Part shown: in pieces, positions 24,037-36,419 of the stretch
Layout of the letters: the number at the start of each line of letters is the position of its first letter
Position numbering within the stretch: the first letter of the stretch is position 1
NCBI GenBank assembly: GCA_946811695.1
Contig: OX328124.1
Location: forward strand, 61,440,704 to 61,504,703
Length of the DNA stretch: 64,000 nt
Direction: 5' to 3'
Source: Gonocerus acuteangulatus
Taxonomy: Eukaryota > Arthropoda > Insecta > Hemiptera > Coreidae
Made by a program: the position numbers and the translations under genes
Notes under the pieces: model-generated
The model's input: only the letters and a program-made list of their open reading frames with translations
What the model was told of the DNA's origin: nothing
The model's database searches: none

Positions 24037-24742
24037 ACATGTATATCTGTAAGACATGAGTTTATTTTGTTTCTCGGTGCATCGACATCTGGGTCATTAG
24101 TACCCCGAGATAAGCTTATTATCTTAAACACTTTTTATTTTCATTTGTTTCTTCTTGAATTCATTTTAGTGAATTTTTTTTCTGTGTCGAATTCACTTTG
24201 ACGTCTATCTGATGGCATGACCCATATCCTATTTTCATTTTGAAATTACACCACCTTACCTCGTGGCTATCCTACATGTAGGGCTTCCGAAAACAAAGTG
24301 CTTCTTTGATTTTACTGTCATCTATTTAGAGAATTATCGAAGAAAAATCTTGGGTAAATGGTTCTATCATTCTTAGTCCAGGGTGCCACTGTAAAAATGT
24401 AGCTATAGCTATTGGTTGTTAAGAGAGGGCAAGCTAATTTTTGCAGGAATATCTTGGGAACAACTCAAATAACAATAATTGAGCCATGCGTAAATCGAAA
24501 AAGTCCCGGCAAACATTTTTTTTTTTTTAATATTTTTTCCCCCACTTGGTTTGTTCAAACTCCGCATATATTCTTGGTAGAGATTCTTCCAAGGCGCTGA
24601 AAGACTCCTAATGAATCATTGTAAAGGACATTATGAAATTTAATTACGAATCTTTTGACGTCTTGAGAACATCTCTAGCGTGAGTGATTTCGAAGTTATG
24701 AACAAATGAAGTGAAAATAGAGTAATGTTTTTTTATTTAAAA

Positions 24743-25010
24743 AATATATCGTCGATGCAAATAAAAAAAGTATCGAATGTGAAAGGTTGTTAGTATCTTA
24801 TAGATGACATTATATATATTTTATCTCATTATATATTTTAATTAGACTTCTTGCACATTCGTTAGTTTGTCCTTCTGTAATTGATAATTATTTTTCTTTT
24901 ATTTTCGAGAGTTTTCTACAACGTATGTCAGTCCAACATCAATCAGTATAGATGGACCGGAAAAATGCGTTTTTTCACATTCGATACTTTGCATTTGTAT
25001 CGACGATATG
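24743..25010. mobile_element. MITE-like inverted repeat
   Basis: 24743-24783 (ATATATCGTCGATGCAAATA, then GTATCGAATGTGAAA) and 24973-25010 are inverted complements with few differences. A fragment with the same CATTCGATACTTTG arm lies in a myosin intron at about 54965-54995. No coding capacity. Confidence 0.5.
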
Positions 25011-26130
25011 TTTGGAAATTTTTCGATTTACGCATACGTAAATTATTGTTATTTGAGTTGTTCCAGATAAACGTTGGTCTATTATCTGAATATTAACTAC
25101 TTTATATCCATTATCATTGAACATGGGTTGATAATTTACGTCACCTAGTCTTTAACTCTTGAACTTGGATAATATGAGCTATTAATAATTTTATTACAAG
25201 AATTTATTTTAGTCTAATTCACAAACTTAATTGGTCTATTTTAATGCAAAGATGAAACAATATATCCAAGTTTGAACTCAACAATGTATGTTGAGAAATT
25301 ATAAAAATACAAGTATCTTGTTTACTTGAAACAGTGATCGGTCTTCTCTTTTTCTTTTTGGGTGGAATTTAAAGTTCTCCTTGACCAAGTATATTACTAA
25401 TACAATTAACCTCAAAGATAAATAGCTTTTATCAAAAGAGATAATGAAGGGCGTTCGTTTACAATTTGATACCAGGCTTATTGGCATAACAGGAAAGCAA
25501 CTGGTCCGCTTCATAGCCGACATGTTTCAAGAAAAAAATGATTGAGAGAAAGTGTAAAAACCATTTCCCCGACAAAAGTGCGCCTTTTTAGGTGGAAGAC
25601 ACCCATTGTGACACATTTCTTCCATGTCTTTGTGATTCGTTCAGGCCAGCTGTAACTGGGTTCCGTTCTTTGAAAGTAGGCTATTCTGGGGACATTGAAT
25701 CTATTTTTTCCCCATAAATTACTTTTGTCCCCTTTCCTTTACAAAATCACAGTATTCACTGACATTTTTAAATGTTCTTCATTTGTTAACCTTTTTTGAT
25801 ATAATTTATGTAATTTATTTCTATAATAAAGAGATGTTCTGATAAATAGATCTTTCTTCAGCAGATTTTCTTCTTTCATAAATAAATCAGCTGGAAAAAC
25901 GTATCCCCTAAAATAGTGAAGGGCACCTATCTTAGGTAATTGTGAGGAAATTTCATAATCCATTTATGTAATACATAGTAAATTTGGTAACAGTGTGATT
26001 TTTAAATTCTACAGAAACAGTTCTGTATCATTTCATAAAAAACGGCTATTCATGTGGGAGAAAACATTCATTTTATTGAAACTATAGCTAATTTTTGATA
26101 AATGTCCCTGGGCTTTCGACAGGTCAAATA
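25011..26130. other. intergenic DNA, nothing recognised
   Basis: AT-rich. Short open frames lack motifs and are not supported as genes. Confidence 0.3.
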
Positions 26131-26139
26131 TTTGAACTT

Positions 26140-26273
26140 CTTTTAGCGCGGTTCCTCCCTCCCCCTTAGGGAGGAACCCCGCTTATAAGGTTGATACAAT
26201 GAAACAATCCGGAAGTGCCGACTAGAAAATTTCGCGTTTCAGAACCCCTAGAGACCGAGAATAAAAGTGGTTC

Positions 26274-26331
<58 letters not shown>

Positions 26332-27352
26332 TGTTCGCTATGTAGCTCCCAGACGAATGGTCCGATTTTGATGAAATTTGGTACAAAAATCTTTCGTCTA
26401 ATTTGAAAGGTCAAGTTCGTTAACCAGCAAAATCCGCCTACTGGAAGATGGCGTCTGGGGCGAAATTCGCGCAAAAAAATCGTAACGCTTACGTTTTTGA
26501 GTTCATAAGCTTGTAAGTACTCGTTTTATATGCTTCTTGGGCTAGGAAAACGAATGAAACCATTTGCAAGGCGATAGCTTTAACCGTTTTCGAGAAAATC
26601 GGAAAAATAGTTTTTGAATACCGTTTTTGGTTTGGGTACTTAGAATCATGGGATTCAGTTGAAACATTTTCTGCATGTTCTACTTTCATTAAAACTAATA
26701 TGTTGAAATTTTGGTTACGTTTGGAGTTAAGGAAGGGTTAGAATAAAATATTTTATTACCAGACATAAAAAGTTTTGGTAACTTTGTTTACTTTCCTTAA
26801 TATCTCGAAAAAGGTTGAGAATCTTGGTAAACGGAAGAATACCATTAGAAAGCTTATTAAATGCTCTACAAAAAAGGTTCTAATGAAAGTTTTGATTAGG
26901 CGATGTCAATCGGAGAAATAAGTGCTTAAAACTTTAAATTAATTGATTTCGTTTATTCGAACGGTTCTTTTTGTCTGTTTTAGTCCTCGTTATTTTTTAA
27001 TTGCTTATAGTTGGATAATGTATTTGACAATAAAACTGGTTAAGTAAAATAACAAAAGCAATTTATTGTTAGAAATATAGATTTCCAAGATTCCAAGACC
27101 TTGTAACTAGCGGGACCTAGTGTTAGCCGGCCCTTCCAGGTAAGATCGTATAGCATGACCTTTCAAGACTTTACTACACACAGGAATGGCGTTAGTGACC
27201 TTAATGTTTGACAGGCCATTATAATAATTAATTAAAAAAAAAAAGAGACTGTTGGAACCAAAATAATAACTGCTTCTTTCCAGATCTTTCCAAATTAGAC
27301 TAGGGATATGAACGGAACCGCGCTAAGATGATGCAGTTCCTGCGAGACGGAC
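26140..27352 (+). repeat. R-TA repeat, best full-length copy
   Basis: This is the most complete copy. Its order is: 5' TTAGCGCGGTTCC with a CCTCCC...GGGAGG hairpin, CCGGAAGTGCCGACTAG, TTTCAGAACCCCTAGAG, (TA)n at 26277-26328, GATGAAATTTGGTACAAAAA, GTTAACCAGCAAAATCCGCC, CGTAACGCTTACGTTTTTGA, a long AT-rich middle, GCGGGACCTAGTGTTAGCCG, then the 3' terminus GGAACCGCGCTAAGATG, GTTCC and GACGGACTTTTT. The first 13 bases are the inverse complement of GGAACCGCGCTAA near the 3' end. No protein is encoded, so it is presumably a non-autonomous DNA or Helitron-like element. Confidence 0.75.
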
Positions 27353-28835
27353 TTTTTTATGTCCAGATCGATGATTTGATTGAAATTTAGGTAATGGAAG
27401 AAGGCGTTTTCAAAAAATTGGTTGCTGCATCGTTAATCGGACACCTTCAGAAACTAACTCTAGAAAAAACACTTCCTCATATAATTTTAAACCAATTCTC
27501 TACGAAACTGACACATCTTGGTTAGTGGTATCCTGAAATGGTAATTTTGGCCATCTGTTAAATTCAAATCAAATTCCCTCATGACTTCATTAGTTGATCA
27601 CAATATAGTACCAATACAGACATTTTAGGAACACAAAATTCCAAGAGTAACCAACCCAACAATGGCAGAATGTTTACAATTTAATTACACTGAAAATATT
27701 CTCTATTATATCCATATGGAATAGGCAGATGATTTTAGTAAGTATTCTTTTTCCACTTTATTCTGAAATTGATCAAGTCATACAAATTTACATTACAAAA
27801 TAGCCTTACAAATGTATCTATGCTTTGTTCAATTTTTTTAAGAGTATTGCGCCTGGATGTTCTCTGTGTGAATATCCGTGCACCATTCTCTATTTATTGG
27901 TTCAAAGCTCCAATAAAAAACGAGTCCTTCAAAATTAGAACAAATGCTAAAACAGCTGGACTTAACCATTCCCACCAAAACACATCCCGGATAACTTTGA
28001 ACTTAATCTCTTCCAATTCAAGTGTCCAACCACTCCTGAAATACTGGTATTCATCCATCAGATCTCTGTCCACTAGCTCTTAGAACCCTTAACTTCCCTT
28101 GCTCTTGCCGATATTCCCGCCTTTGTTTCCAATCAGATCTATCGAAATGTTTCTTGTTGGTTATTTGTCACTCGCTTTTTCCATTTATTTGTTTTCGGGC
28201 TTCAACAGCTGATTTTCAGCCCTCTTTCTGGCATTTGTCCTAGTCTTCTTTTGACTGAAAGTTGCAAAACATTGCTTTACCTTTTTTATTTTTGTTTCTC
28301 ACCCGGAGGACAACACTTTTCTAATTTATATATTTATATTCAGAGTGCTTCTCTGTGCTTAAATCCCCCATTTTCTTTTGCATATAGAGTGGTCGCATTA
28401 CTGCTTAAATGTATTTATAGTTTTATCTTACGATCCATTACTTACGGCTTTAATTGTTTTGTAGATACACTTCCTTCTTGTATATATGTATTTATTAATT
28501 GCACTTCTTAGAGGAGCAAATTTTTTTTTTTATTATTTTTTATTTATTTTTTAAGCAATGTTCAACAGTACAGTATTTTTTGTAGATGACGATTAAAAAG
28601 AAAAGACTTGCTAAGAACGAAAAGCATGCAATGACCTCTGAACTGGTAAGAAAACCTTTCGTTACCGGTCTTGTGGATGGAATTCAACAAGACGAAAATG
28701 AGAAAGGCTAAACATTTTGGCAGGGAAATCTCTAAGTAATTATTTTTCATTCATAAAAGTAAAGAATAAATGAATATCATTCTCAATTACGGAATATTAA
28801 AGGCAGCTGGTCTATATGACGCTTTAATTATTTTT
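27353..28835. other. intergenic DNA, nothing recognised
   Basis: A 104-codon open frame at 27769-28083 shows no motif and is not supported. T-rich sequence follows. Confidence 0.3.
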
Positions 28836-28837
28836 TT

Positions 28838-29045
28838 TTTTAATTGTAACGTCCACCTATCCTACATAACACAGATTTTTCAGGGGACGGGTTATCTACA
28901 GGTTACCACGCTTTTCTAGCTATAGAAAGTAGAGCTGATGCCTGTCCTTTTTGGAAAGAAAGGCCAATATCCCTGGTGGGAATTGAACCGACCTTAGGAA
29001 TGGAGTTCTCAAACCTTAGCGTGCACCAACAATGCTATTGCGATT
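28838..29045 (-). repeat. tRNA-headed SINE
   Basis: Read on the minus strand: a tRNA-like head with B-box-like GGTTCAATTCCCACC (about 28980-28995), a body with AGAAAAGCGTGGTAACCTGT and AGATAACCCG, and a tail GGACGTTACAATTAAAAAAAA. The same order occurs at 31258-31461 and 57743-57926. SINEs are transcribed by RNA polymerase III and mobilised by a partner LINE. Confidence 0.6.
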
Positions 29046-29689
29046 ACAACTTTGTGCAAATGTTTAAAATCCAACTGAGAAAAATAATCACCAGCCATCT
29101 ACTATGATTTTTTTTAAAATGTGATTGGTTTTGTTTTAAAGGAGGTTCTTTGGGGTTTTTCTTTTGGAAGTGGCTGAAAATATTTATTTATTTAAAAAAA
29201 AAAGAAATGTGTTTTATTCGGCTGTGAACGAAACCCGCACCTCGACGAACGAAATCCTTCCTGATAATCTCCACGACCAACGATTTCCCCTAAGACCTCG
29301 ACGAAAAAGCAGATTTTTAAATCTGGGATTAAATTACCCTAAAGCACAAAGCGACAGTAACCCGGCGGTAGGCGTTTACTTGCAGAAGAAAAAAATCATT
29401 CTTTTCTATTTTAATTACCTGGAAGTATTGACAAACTCAATTAAATCCTCACCGATGAAACAGTATTCAGATTGGCGAATTCTGCTATTTAACGAACTTG
29501 ACATTTCGTTCATGAGACAAAGTATATTTGTGCCAAATTACTTTATATCTCATATATAAAAGAAATCGAAGGATTTTTTTCGCCTGTAATGATTTTTCCA
29601 GTATCCCATTTTTGTATAAATATGTTCAGCATATTTTAGTAAAGCCCTATAACACTTAAGAAATAATATTTTTATAGAAATAATATAGA
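29046..29689. other. non-coding, with a short R-TA relic
   Basis: 29470-29545 contains TTCTGCTATTTAACGAACTTG and GTGCCAAATTACTTTATATC, a decayed R-TA central block in minus orientation. A 131-codon open frame over 29164-29559 partly covers it and has no motif. Confidence 0.35.
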
Positions 29690-30480
29690 ACAATGCCGAT
29701 GCAGATATTGATATTTACACAGACGGGAGCCAAGAGGGGGAGCAGTGGGATGTGCTTTTGTGGTTTTTAGGAGACAAGAATTAACAGAGACTAACAAGTG
29801 CAGACTAGGACGACTATGCACAAACAATCAGGCTGAAAAATTTGCGGTACTACAGAGTTTACTATACATACAGAGACAAGAACAAATTAGACATGTAATC
29901 ATCTATACTGACAGTCAAAACACACTTCAATCATTAAATAATTACACAATTCATGACCCACTTACTGAACAAATACTTTACAATCTTACTCAACGAAACA
30001 TTCACGTACACTTCATATGGATTAAAGGGCATTGTGGTATTCTTGGAAATGAACTTGCTGACCTAGGAGCTAAATCAGCCTCTAAAGATCTAAGAATTCC
30101 AGAATTCTACAACAAAATAACAAAAACGCATTTAAAAAGACAGTTACTGACAGATACAATACGACAATGGCAAGAAGACTGGACTTTAACTACAAAAGGA
30201 CAACACCTAAAGATATTTATAAAAGACATTAAAGAATACTTTGACAAAACGTATGGTATAACAAATTTTTACATGACACAATTATTAACAGGACATGGGA
30301 CAGTTAATTCATACTTTTATAGATTTGGACTAAGCCAACATGAAAGCTGTTACTGTGACTTCAATACAACACAGACATATCACCATTTACAGTATGACTG
30401 CACACTACTAACTGAAGAAAGAAAAACATTACAGACATACGTGACCAAACACATAGGACATTGGCCTGTTGCAGATATTA
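29690..30480 (+). pseudogene. LINE RNase H domain and C-terminal tail, second family
   Basis: DIDIYTDGSQ is encoded at about 29704-29733. A frameshift in the GGGGG run near 29736-29740 then moves the frame, and the rest is open: VGCAFVVF, NQAEKFAVLQSLLYI, VIIYTDSQNTLQSL, IWIKGHCGILGNELAD (the RNase H D-E-D-D signature), then a C-terminal tail with a Cys/His block (CYCDF....HHLQYDC). This is the RNase H end of an R1/Loa- or I-type LINE different from the one at 1-4683. RT and endonuclease are missing, so it is 5'-truncated. The frame runs into the (TA)n tract. Confidence 0.85.
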
Positions 30481-30482
30481 TT

Positions 30483-30493
30483 ATATATATATA

Positions 30494-30542
<49 letters not shown>
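30483..30542. repeat. (TA)n at the 3' end of the LINE relic
   Basis: TA tract directly after the last coding bases of the LINE fragment. It may be the element's own 3' repeat tail, expanded, or later growth. Confidence 0.9.
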
Positions 30543-30545
<3 letters not shown>

Positions 30546-31257
30546 GCGAGTGTGTAAATTATATATTCCTTTTTTCGCGACCTATGGATTACGAAACTTG
30601 AACAATTTCCGATATCCTGATAGCTGAAGATTGATTACCTATTACTAAAAAATAACTTCATCTCCTCCATAATGTTTATTCCACAGGATTCCGTTACTAA
30701 AACTATTATTGGTAACATTTGATAGTCATAACAGCCTATGAAGCTTCCACCAACCTCTTCTGTGTCAATTATGAAGGGAAAATAGAAATCAAATAATTTT
30801 TTTAGCTACCTTCAAAGCCATATTCACAAATTATATGTAGGTTTTTTAGTTAATAATAAATAAACTTGACTTAGATACTGAACCATTGAGCCTCCTTACT
30901 AAAGGTAGGTGGGATGGTATTTTTTCCAGCTGACTTAACAGATATATTTGTGCTGTTGAGCTACTATTATGAGAGCCTTGCTGACTAAGCCTGCAGTAAC
31001 TGTGTTACCTATTTAAAAGTATAATTTCTCGCTGGTTCATACCAAATAAAATGGACATTTATGAATTAGTCATTGTTAAAGGGTACAATACTGCGTCAGC
31101 TACTTTCAGTTTTTCTTGGTTTCTTACCAAGTACTATCTTCCTCTGAGTTTTTTGACCCGTGACTATCAAACTTGGATCAGTAAATTCCGATATAAGTTG
31201 TATTTCGAGATACGTCGGCTCTATTTCGAAAGGTCGACCTAAATCGAAGAGTGCGTA
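30543..31257. other. intergenic DNA, nothing recognised
   Basis: No gene or element that I can identify. Confidence 0.3.
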
Positions 31258-31461
31258 TATTTATTTAAATTTTAACGTCCATTTATTATTAACAACAAAT
31301 TTTAGGACAGGTTATCTATTGGTTGCCACCCTTTTCTAGCCAGGTTAGGGATGACGCCTTTTCTTTTTTCGAACGAAAAGCCACCACCCTTAGCAGGAAT
31401 ACGATCTTAGGCACGGAGTGCATACGCCCCAGGTCTTTCGGCCACCGGAAGTCCGGTGTGC
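31258..31461 (-). repeat. tRNA-headed SINE
   Basis: On the minus strand: head with A-box-like TGGCCGAAAGACC and GGGGCGTATGCACTC, then GGTGGTGGCTTTTCG, body AGAAAAGGGTGGCAACCAAT and AGATAACCTGTCC, tail TTAATAATAAATGGACGTTA then AAATTTAAATAAATATA. It aligns in order with 28838-29045 and 57743-57926. Confidence 0.65.
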
Positions 31462-31752
31462 ATATACTACTATATTGTGCAAGTGCTACTTGTTGGATAA
31501 TAGAGATACGATACCTATATTAATTACCAGAAATTCTCAGCAATATCTTACATTTTTTTTTTTTTAAAGTTTGCTTAAACGCCTACAAAGCCAAGCCAAG
31601 CATAAATAATATTCTTCCTTGTTGCTTTATAGACGGCCATAGTCGTTCTAGTGAAACAGTTTTCGATTCTAGGCTCAAATTTATGATTTGATCTATTTTA
31701 CCCTTTACATCCTAAAAGAAAAAAGGCACAAATATCGAGGAAGACTCCCAAG

Positions 31753-31824
<72 letters not shown>

Positions 31825-32219
31825 TAGAAATTACTTTTAATTGCTTTTAGTTGGAGCCTTGAAAAGAGATTGTAAAACCTACTAACCTTGTCAAGAAGAT
31901 GAGGCACTTTCCTGACCATAGCCGCTGGCCAAATATTGATCTCCCTTATCACGATCTAGATTCATCACTCCGCGCCATTTATTATCAGGCGCAGATTAAT
32001 GATTGCCAGGTTCGCCAGGAGCCATTTCGCATATTAATTCTGCAAATGAACTGTGGAAAAAATGGCGGAACAATTCCTTCAATAGTTAGGGAATTTATGA
32101 GCATCGGAAAAATATGTAAATGAAGGGCTTCAAATCACTTCATTTATCTTAATAAGAATATGCTCGAAATAATGGCAGACATGATAGAGCTCAATAGAGA
32201 CATTTATATTCGCAAGTAT
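31462..32219. other. non-coding, with a (TA)n microsatellite
   Basis: (TA)n at 31755-31822. A 74-codon frame at 31899-32123 has mixed composition but no known motif, and I do not call it a gene. Confidence 0.4.
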
Positions 32220-32750
32220 GTATGTCCATATATATTAGTCTGTTCACGCACTCCTGCCTTCAAAAATGGTCTGGTTTTGTTAAAAAAAATACTATCTCTA
32301 AAACAAAATGATAACCATGGGAATCCGCACACTGGAGGACTGTTTTTTCTCGCGACATAATTGTACGACTTGCTGTTTTACGTTTATAGGCTTCCATGTT
32401 TACTTTTTTTTTCAAAACATTATATTTAACCGCTGAACTAAGAAAAGTGGGGAAGACGAGTTTTTTCGGGCACCCAAAAACGCCAAACTGGTTTAAACGT
32501 TTTTCCCTATGTCCCTTATTCATCAAAGTTAATATATCTAATTTTTTTTTTTTTTTTTTTTTTTTAAATAATGAAAATGTTTCATCAACAGACCAGAGAA
32601 GTTAAACTTTTCGTAACATTTTGAGATACGTATGTTTTCCTAAATATCTCGAAAACGGTTGATACATCATGGCGAGTGAAGAGTACCCATTCAAATGCTC
32701 AATGGATTTCCTACATCATAGGACGATCTAAGCCGGCAAACATTGAACTT
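32220..32750 (+). repeat. strongly diverged R-TA relic
   Basis: Blocks in R-TA order: TTAGTCTGTTCACGC, AAAAATGGTCTGGTTTTG, CACTGGAGGACTG, TTTTACGTTTATAGGCTTC, then AATATCTCGAAAACGGTTGA and ATTCAAATGCTCAATGGATT. The (TA)n position is reduced to a few bases. A T run lies at 32543-32565. Confidence 0.5.
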
Positions 32751-33710
32751 AAAATTTCAACGCCGTGCCTAAGGTCGCTTGATTCCCACTGGGAGTAGTG
32801 GTTTGTCTTTCGAAATGAGAAAAGGCATTTGCCCTATGCTGCCTAGAAAAGGGCGGTAACCTAAATACAATTTGAAACTTATTTTTTAAATTATATTAGG
32901 AGCAAAATTACTTTGGTATTATTAAAAAATGATGCCTTTATATAAAGTGAAATTTATATAACACTGCAGTTTATTTGTGGTGATGGTTTCATCACTTCCT
33001 TTCGAGTATTCCGTCGAGTGGATTGCCATAGGACCTGTTCTACACTCAACAACGAGGCAAAACTGTTCTGTTATCTCAAAGCAAATAGAACATCTCATCA
33101 TTCAGGCATTCTGGTTGTTGACTAACGTTTGGGAATTATAACTTCACTACCGGTTATTATACTGCCAGGTATAAAATAATTATTTATATTAAGAATATTA
33201 TAATTATAGCCATCATAAGACAATAAGTATAATATTATGATAATAACATATATTTTTCAATTGTTTTAAATATAATTAGTTAAAATCATTAGAATCCATA
33301 TATATTGCCGCAAAGAACTGGAAATATATTTTTCTATTTTGTGCTGCTAATTTACCTACCATCTACAAATATAAAGAAAAATAGGTAGAAAATCAGAGCT
33401 AATGTTTGTTTTACTTATGTAGATAGAATTAACTTAAGATTCTAGCTTTTGGCGTCCAAAAATAAATGTATCTTTGTGTATGACTACCGATATAGTGGTG
33501 GCAGCCTAGAAGTAAAATATATAATATCTTGAAACTCAAACAAATTGTTGTTACTGTTTCCATTTAGCCTTATAGTCCTTGATATGTTTTTCTGGACTTT
33601 CATACTAGAACTTTCGAAGACTTCTATTTGACAATATTTCTGTGCTTTAGGGGACGTCTTTATTGCCTGATTTTGCTTTTGCTAGAGTATTTTTTCTGCA
33701 TAGTGAACAT
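32751..33710. other. intergenic DNA, nothing recognised
   Basis: AT-rich sequence, no gene or clear element. Confidence 0.3.
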
Positions 33711-33951
33711 TGGCGTATATAAGGGAGGGGGATGGAGGGGCTGCAGGTAAATTTCATCCGTCAAAATGTGTCATGAAACCTCAAAAATAAATTAAATAAG
33801 ATCACATACTTCAGAAACAAATCATTTTTTCTGGATGTAATCGTTTTTTAGTTAGCTAACAAATCCAAGGTCTAGGTTCTTAGTATTCCATATCCCCCAA
33901 ATCTCCTCTTGTCCACAGCCCTCCCGAAATTATTTTCTATATACGCCCCTG
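33711..33951. mobile_element. MITE-like element, second copy of the GGCGTATATA family
   Basis: TTGGCGTATATAAGGGAGGG at the left and CTCCCGAAATTATTTTCTAT then ATACGCCCC at the right form the inverted ends. Gross order and ends match 17670-17884, but the interior is diverged and the G/C runs are shorter. Confidence 0.55.
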
Positions 33952-36053
33952 ATAGTGAATGAGCTGTAATACCACATCAGTAGTGCCAATGACCATAGCA
34001 GTCGACTCACCCAAATAAAAAAATACCACATAATTTTAAATAGAACCAAAACGTATGGTTAATGAAATATTTAATCTTATAGTTCATACAACAGACTCAC
34101 GGCAGTCCAGTAATGAATAGCTTGAACTGTAGCCTCTACCAACTAGACTATTAATAAACAGCTGGCTCAATTATTAAGTTTTATTTAATTTTTTTTTAAA
34201 GTGTAAACCCCAAGTTTTAATGGACCCATTTTGATTTTTTTTTACAACACATGTTCCTCATTGTAGGACACCTTGTCCATCGAGTTTCTTTCCCAAATCA
34301 ATAAATTAGTTCTCGAGCAAAAAATCCGACTAAGTAGACCGATTCAGTTTATTTTTAAAACAAATCCTTCTCTTCAGATACTCATAGCGTATACGCAGTT
34401 TCGTTGCAAAGGAATGTTGGGGCCGGTATGGGCAAATTAGTAGTTTGGATCTGGAGTAACCTTCCGGACGGACCGATTTTGCTGGTTAACATATATATAT
34501 ATAGTTGTCCGTTTTTATTGAAATTATTTGAATTACTTTGTCTAACAGGAAAGATGAAGTCCTTTAAGGAGTAAATCGGCGTACCGAAGCACAGGAGTTT
34601 CGCGGTTAAGATTCAGAACAACCATTCAATCTTTTGAAATATTAATGATGAAACCGTAGAAATTCAGACTTCCGCCGAACCGCTTAAATTGCAGAGCTTG
34701 TTTACTTTGGTGTTCTAAAGTTATTATCTTCTCTGGCGTTGTTCTCTAGAGGAAATTTAAAATGATAGATTTTATAATTCTCCTACTTAAATGTATCATC
34801 ATGTTGTCAGTGTTATTCCCACACATAATGTCCATTACTTTATATGAACCTCGCAGTTTTTTGCCCTTAAGGACGAGTAAACTTTATATGAAATATCAGT
34901 AGTATTAGGTCATATGATCCTTTCGCTCTTTGCAAAAACAAAGAGGTTCATTTAGCCCTTATGCATAAATGAACTGTTCGATTTAATATTGTGAAAGTTG
35001 ACTTTCCTCAATCTGCCTATTAATATCGATTATATACACGACATTTGCAGTAAATATTTGATTTATTGAAAACACTCAGCTTTGCTGGGAAGATTTTCTA
35101 GCTCCAAAAATATGTAAAACTATTTCAGAATTTTATAATAATACTCAAGATAACGGTTAAATAGTTGATATACTAGTTTTCCTCAACTTGGGGTAGAGAG
35201 TATTTGTTGCCGCGATTGCATTTATTTTTAATGTGATTCAATAAATATTCGAGTTATTTTTAATGTATTTTTTTTATGTCCCTCGTTCTGTTTCTTAAGG
35301 TTGGATAGTATCCATTTTACAAACACGTAACAATTTTAGTGAGAGAGAACCTGTTGAAACCTCATCAAAAAACAGTTTTCCATCCTCTCCACCGAAACCA
35401 ACCTCGAAAAAAGCCTCCTTTCTGGATCAATATTTATCCATCTAGAAAACTATCCGGAGAATTACTAAATTGACAAAGAAGTAAATTCATACCTCCTCAC
35501 TAAAATAAAACCTTTCATAACTGCCTGCATTCCAATCTCTTCACTTTTATGACAACTCTCACCACACCCCTGTCATTCCTGACCACCAACCCATAATGGG
35601 TGGTATAAATAATTCCTCCATTGTTGTCATACCTGTAGGTGAAACCCGTGAAGCCACTGTTAAATTAGTGCTGAATTTTTGTTTGTAATGTCAGAGTATT
35701 TATACTAGGGTGGAGTGAGTTGTTTACGTCGGTAAAAGGGTAGTCCAGGTAATTTTTCTGTTCTTGGTGCAGGTGAAACGTTTTATTATTATAATATTAT
35801 TGGATTATACTACGAAAATACACTTATTTTTTTTTAGTTACTTATCTCAGGTCAAATAACTCTCTTGTACCAATGTATTTATTATTTTGATGTTTCGTCT
35901 TGAGGTTTTTTTCCAAAGATTTGTCTACCTTATTTATAAAAAAAACAAAAACAAAACAGACATGTCACATTGCTCTATCTCAGCGGTGTATTTAACTCCT
36001 GCAAATAATATAATGAAGTATTCTATTCCACGTATTTCTGACCTTTATTTACG
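33952..36053. other. intergenic DNA, nothing firm
   Basis: 34240-34260 repeats the TACAACACATGTTCCTC block of 17343-17359. 34465-34515 has a short R-TA-like block (GACCGATTTTGCTGGTTAAC then a TA run). Nothing else is recognised. Confidence 0.3.
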
Positions 36054-36305
36054 TATATTTATTTATTTTTTATATATATGGCGCAGGTCAAAATAATAGT
36101 ACTCCATTTTCTATGTACTAATTTATACACTGAATCAGTCGTAATATGGGTGGCGAGTTAACCACACATGGGGATTTAATGGCCCCTGAGGAGGTGGCAT
36201 AAAGGCCACGAAACATGTAGGGCGTGCCAACAATAAATTAGTACATAGAAAATGGAGTACTATTATTTTGATCTGCGCCATATATATAAAAAATAAATAA
36301 ATATA
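36054..36305. repeat. inverted repeat of about 74-bp arms enclosing a hammerhead-like motif
   Basis: 36054-36127 and 36231-36305 are near-perfect inverted complements (one clear mismatch, GCAGGTCA against TGATCTGC). The hammerhead-like motif C at 36183-36223 sits inside the loop, just before the right arm. This layout resembles Penelope terminal repeats with inverted partial copies. Confidence 0.85.
36183..36223 (+). ncRNA. hammerhead-like ribozyme motif C
   Basis: The order is CCC, CTGAGGA, G, stem II GTGGC/GCCAC with an ATAAAG loop, GAAAC, ATGTA, GGG. N7 is G and the cleavage triplet is GTA, both allowed by the hammerhead consensus. Stem II differs in sequence from motifs A, B and D but keeps pairing, which is compensatory change and argues for selection on structure or descent from active copies. 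Confidence 0.6.
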
Positions 36306-36419
36306 ATGAAGGAATAGGCATTATATGAAGACATACCCTCAGTTCTTGACAATCGGACTTTGTCCGAGTTTCGACCTTCCTTCCATAAAAAAAGAAACCC
36401 GCTTATGTCGTTGACCTGA

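Noticed and set aside
27769..28083. 104-codon open frame
   Set aside because: No motif, no splice context and no homology that I can recognise. Length is within chance for this many bases.
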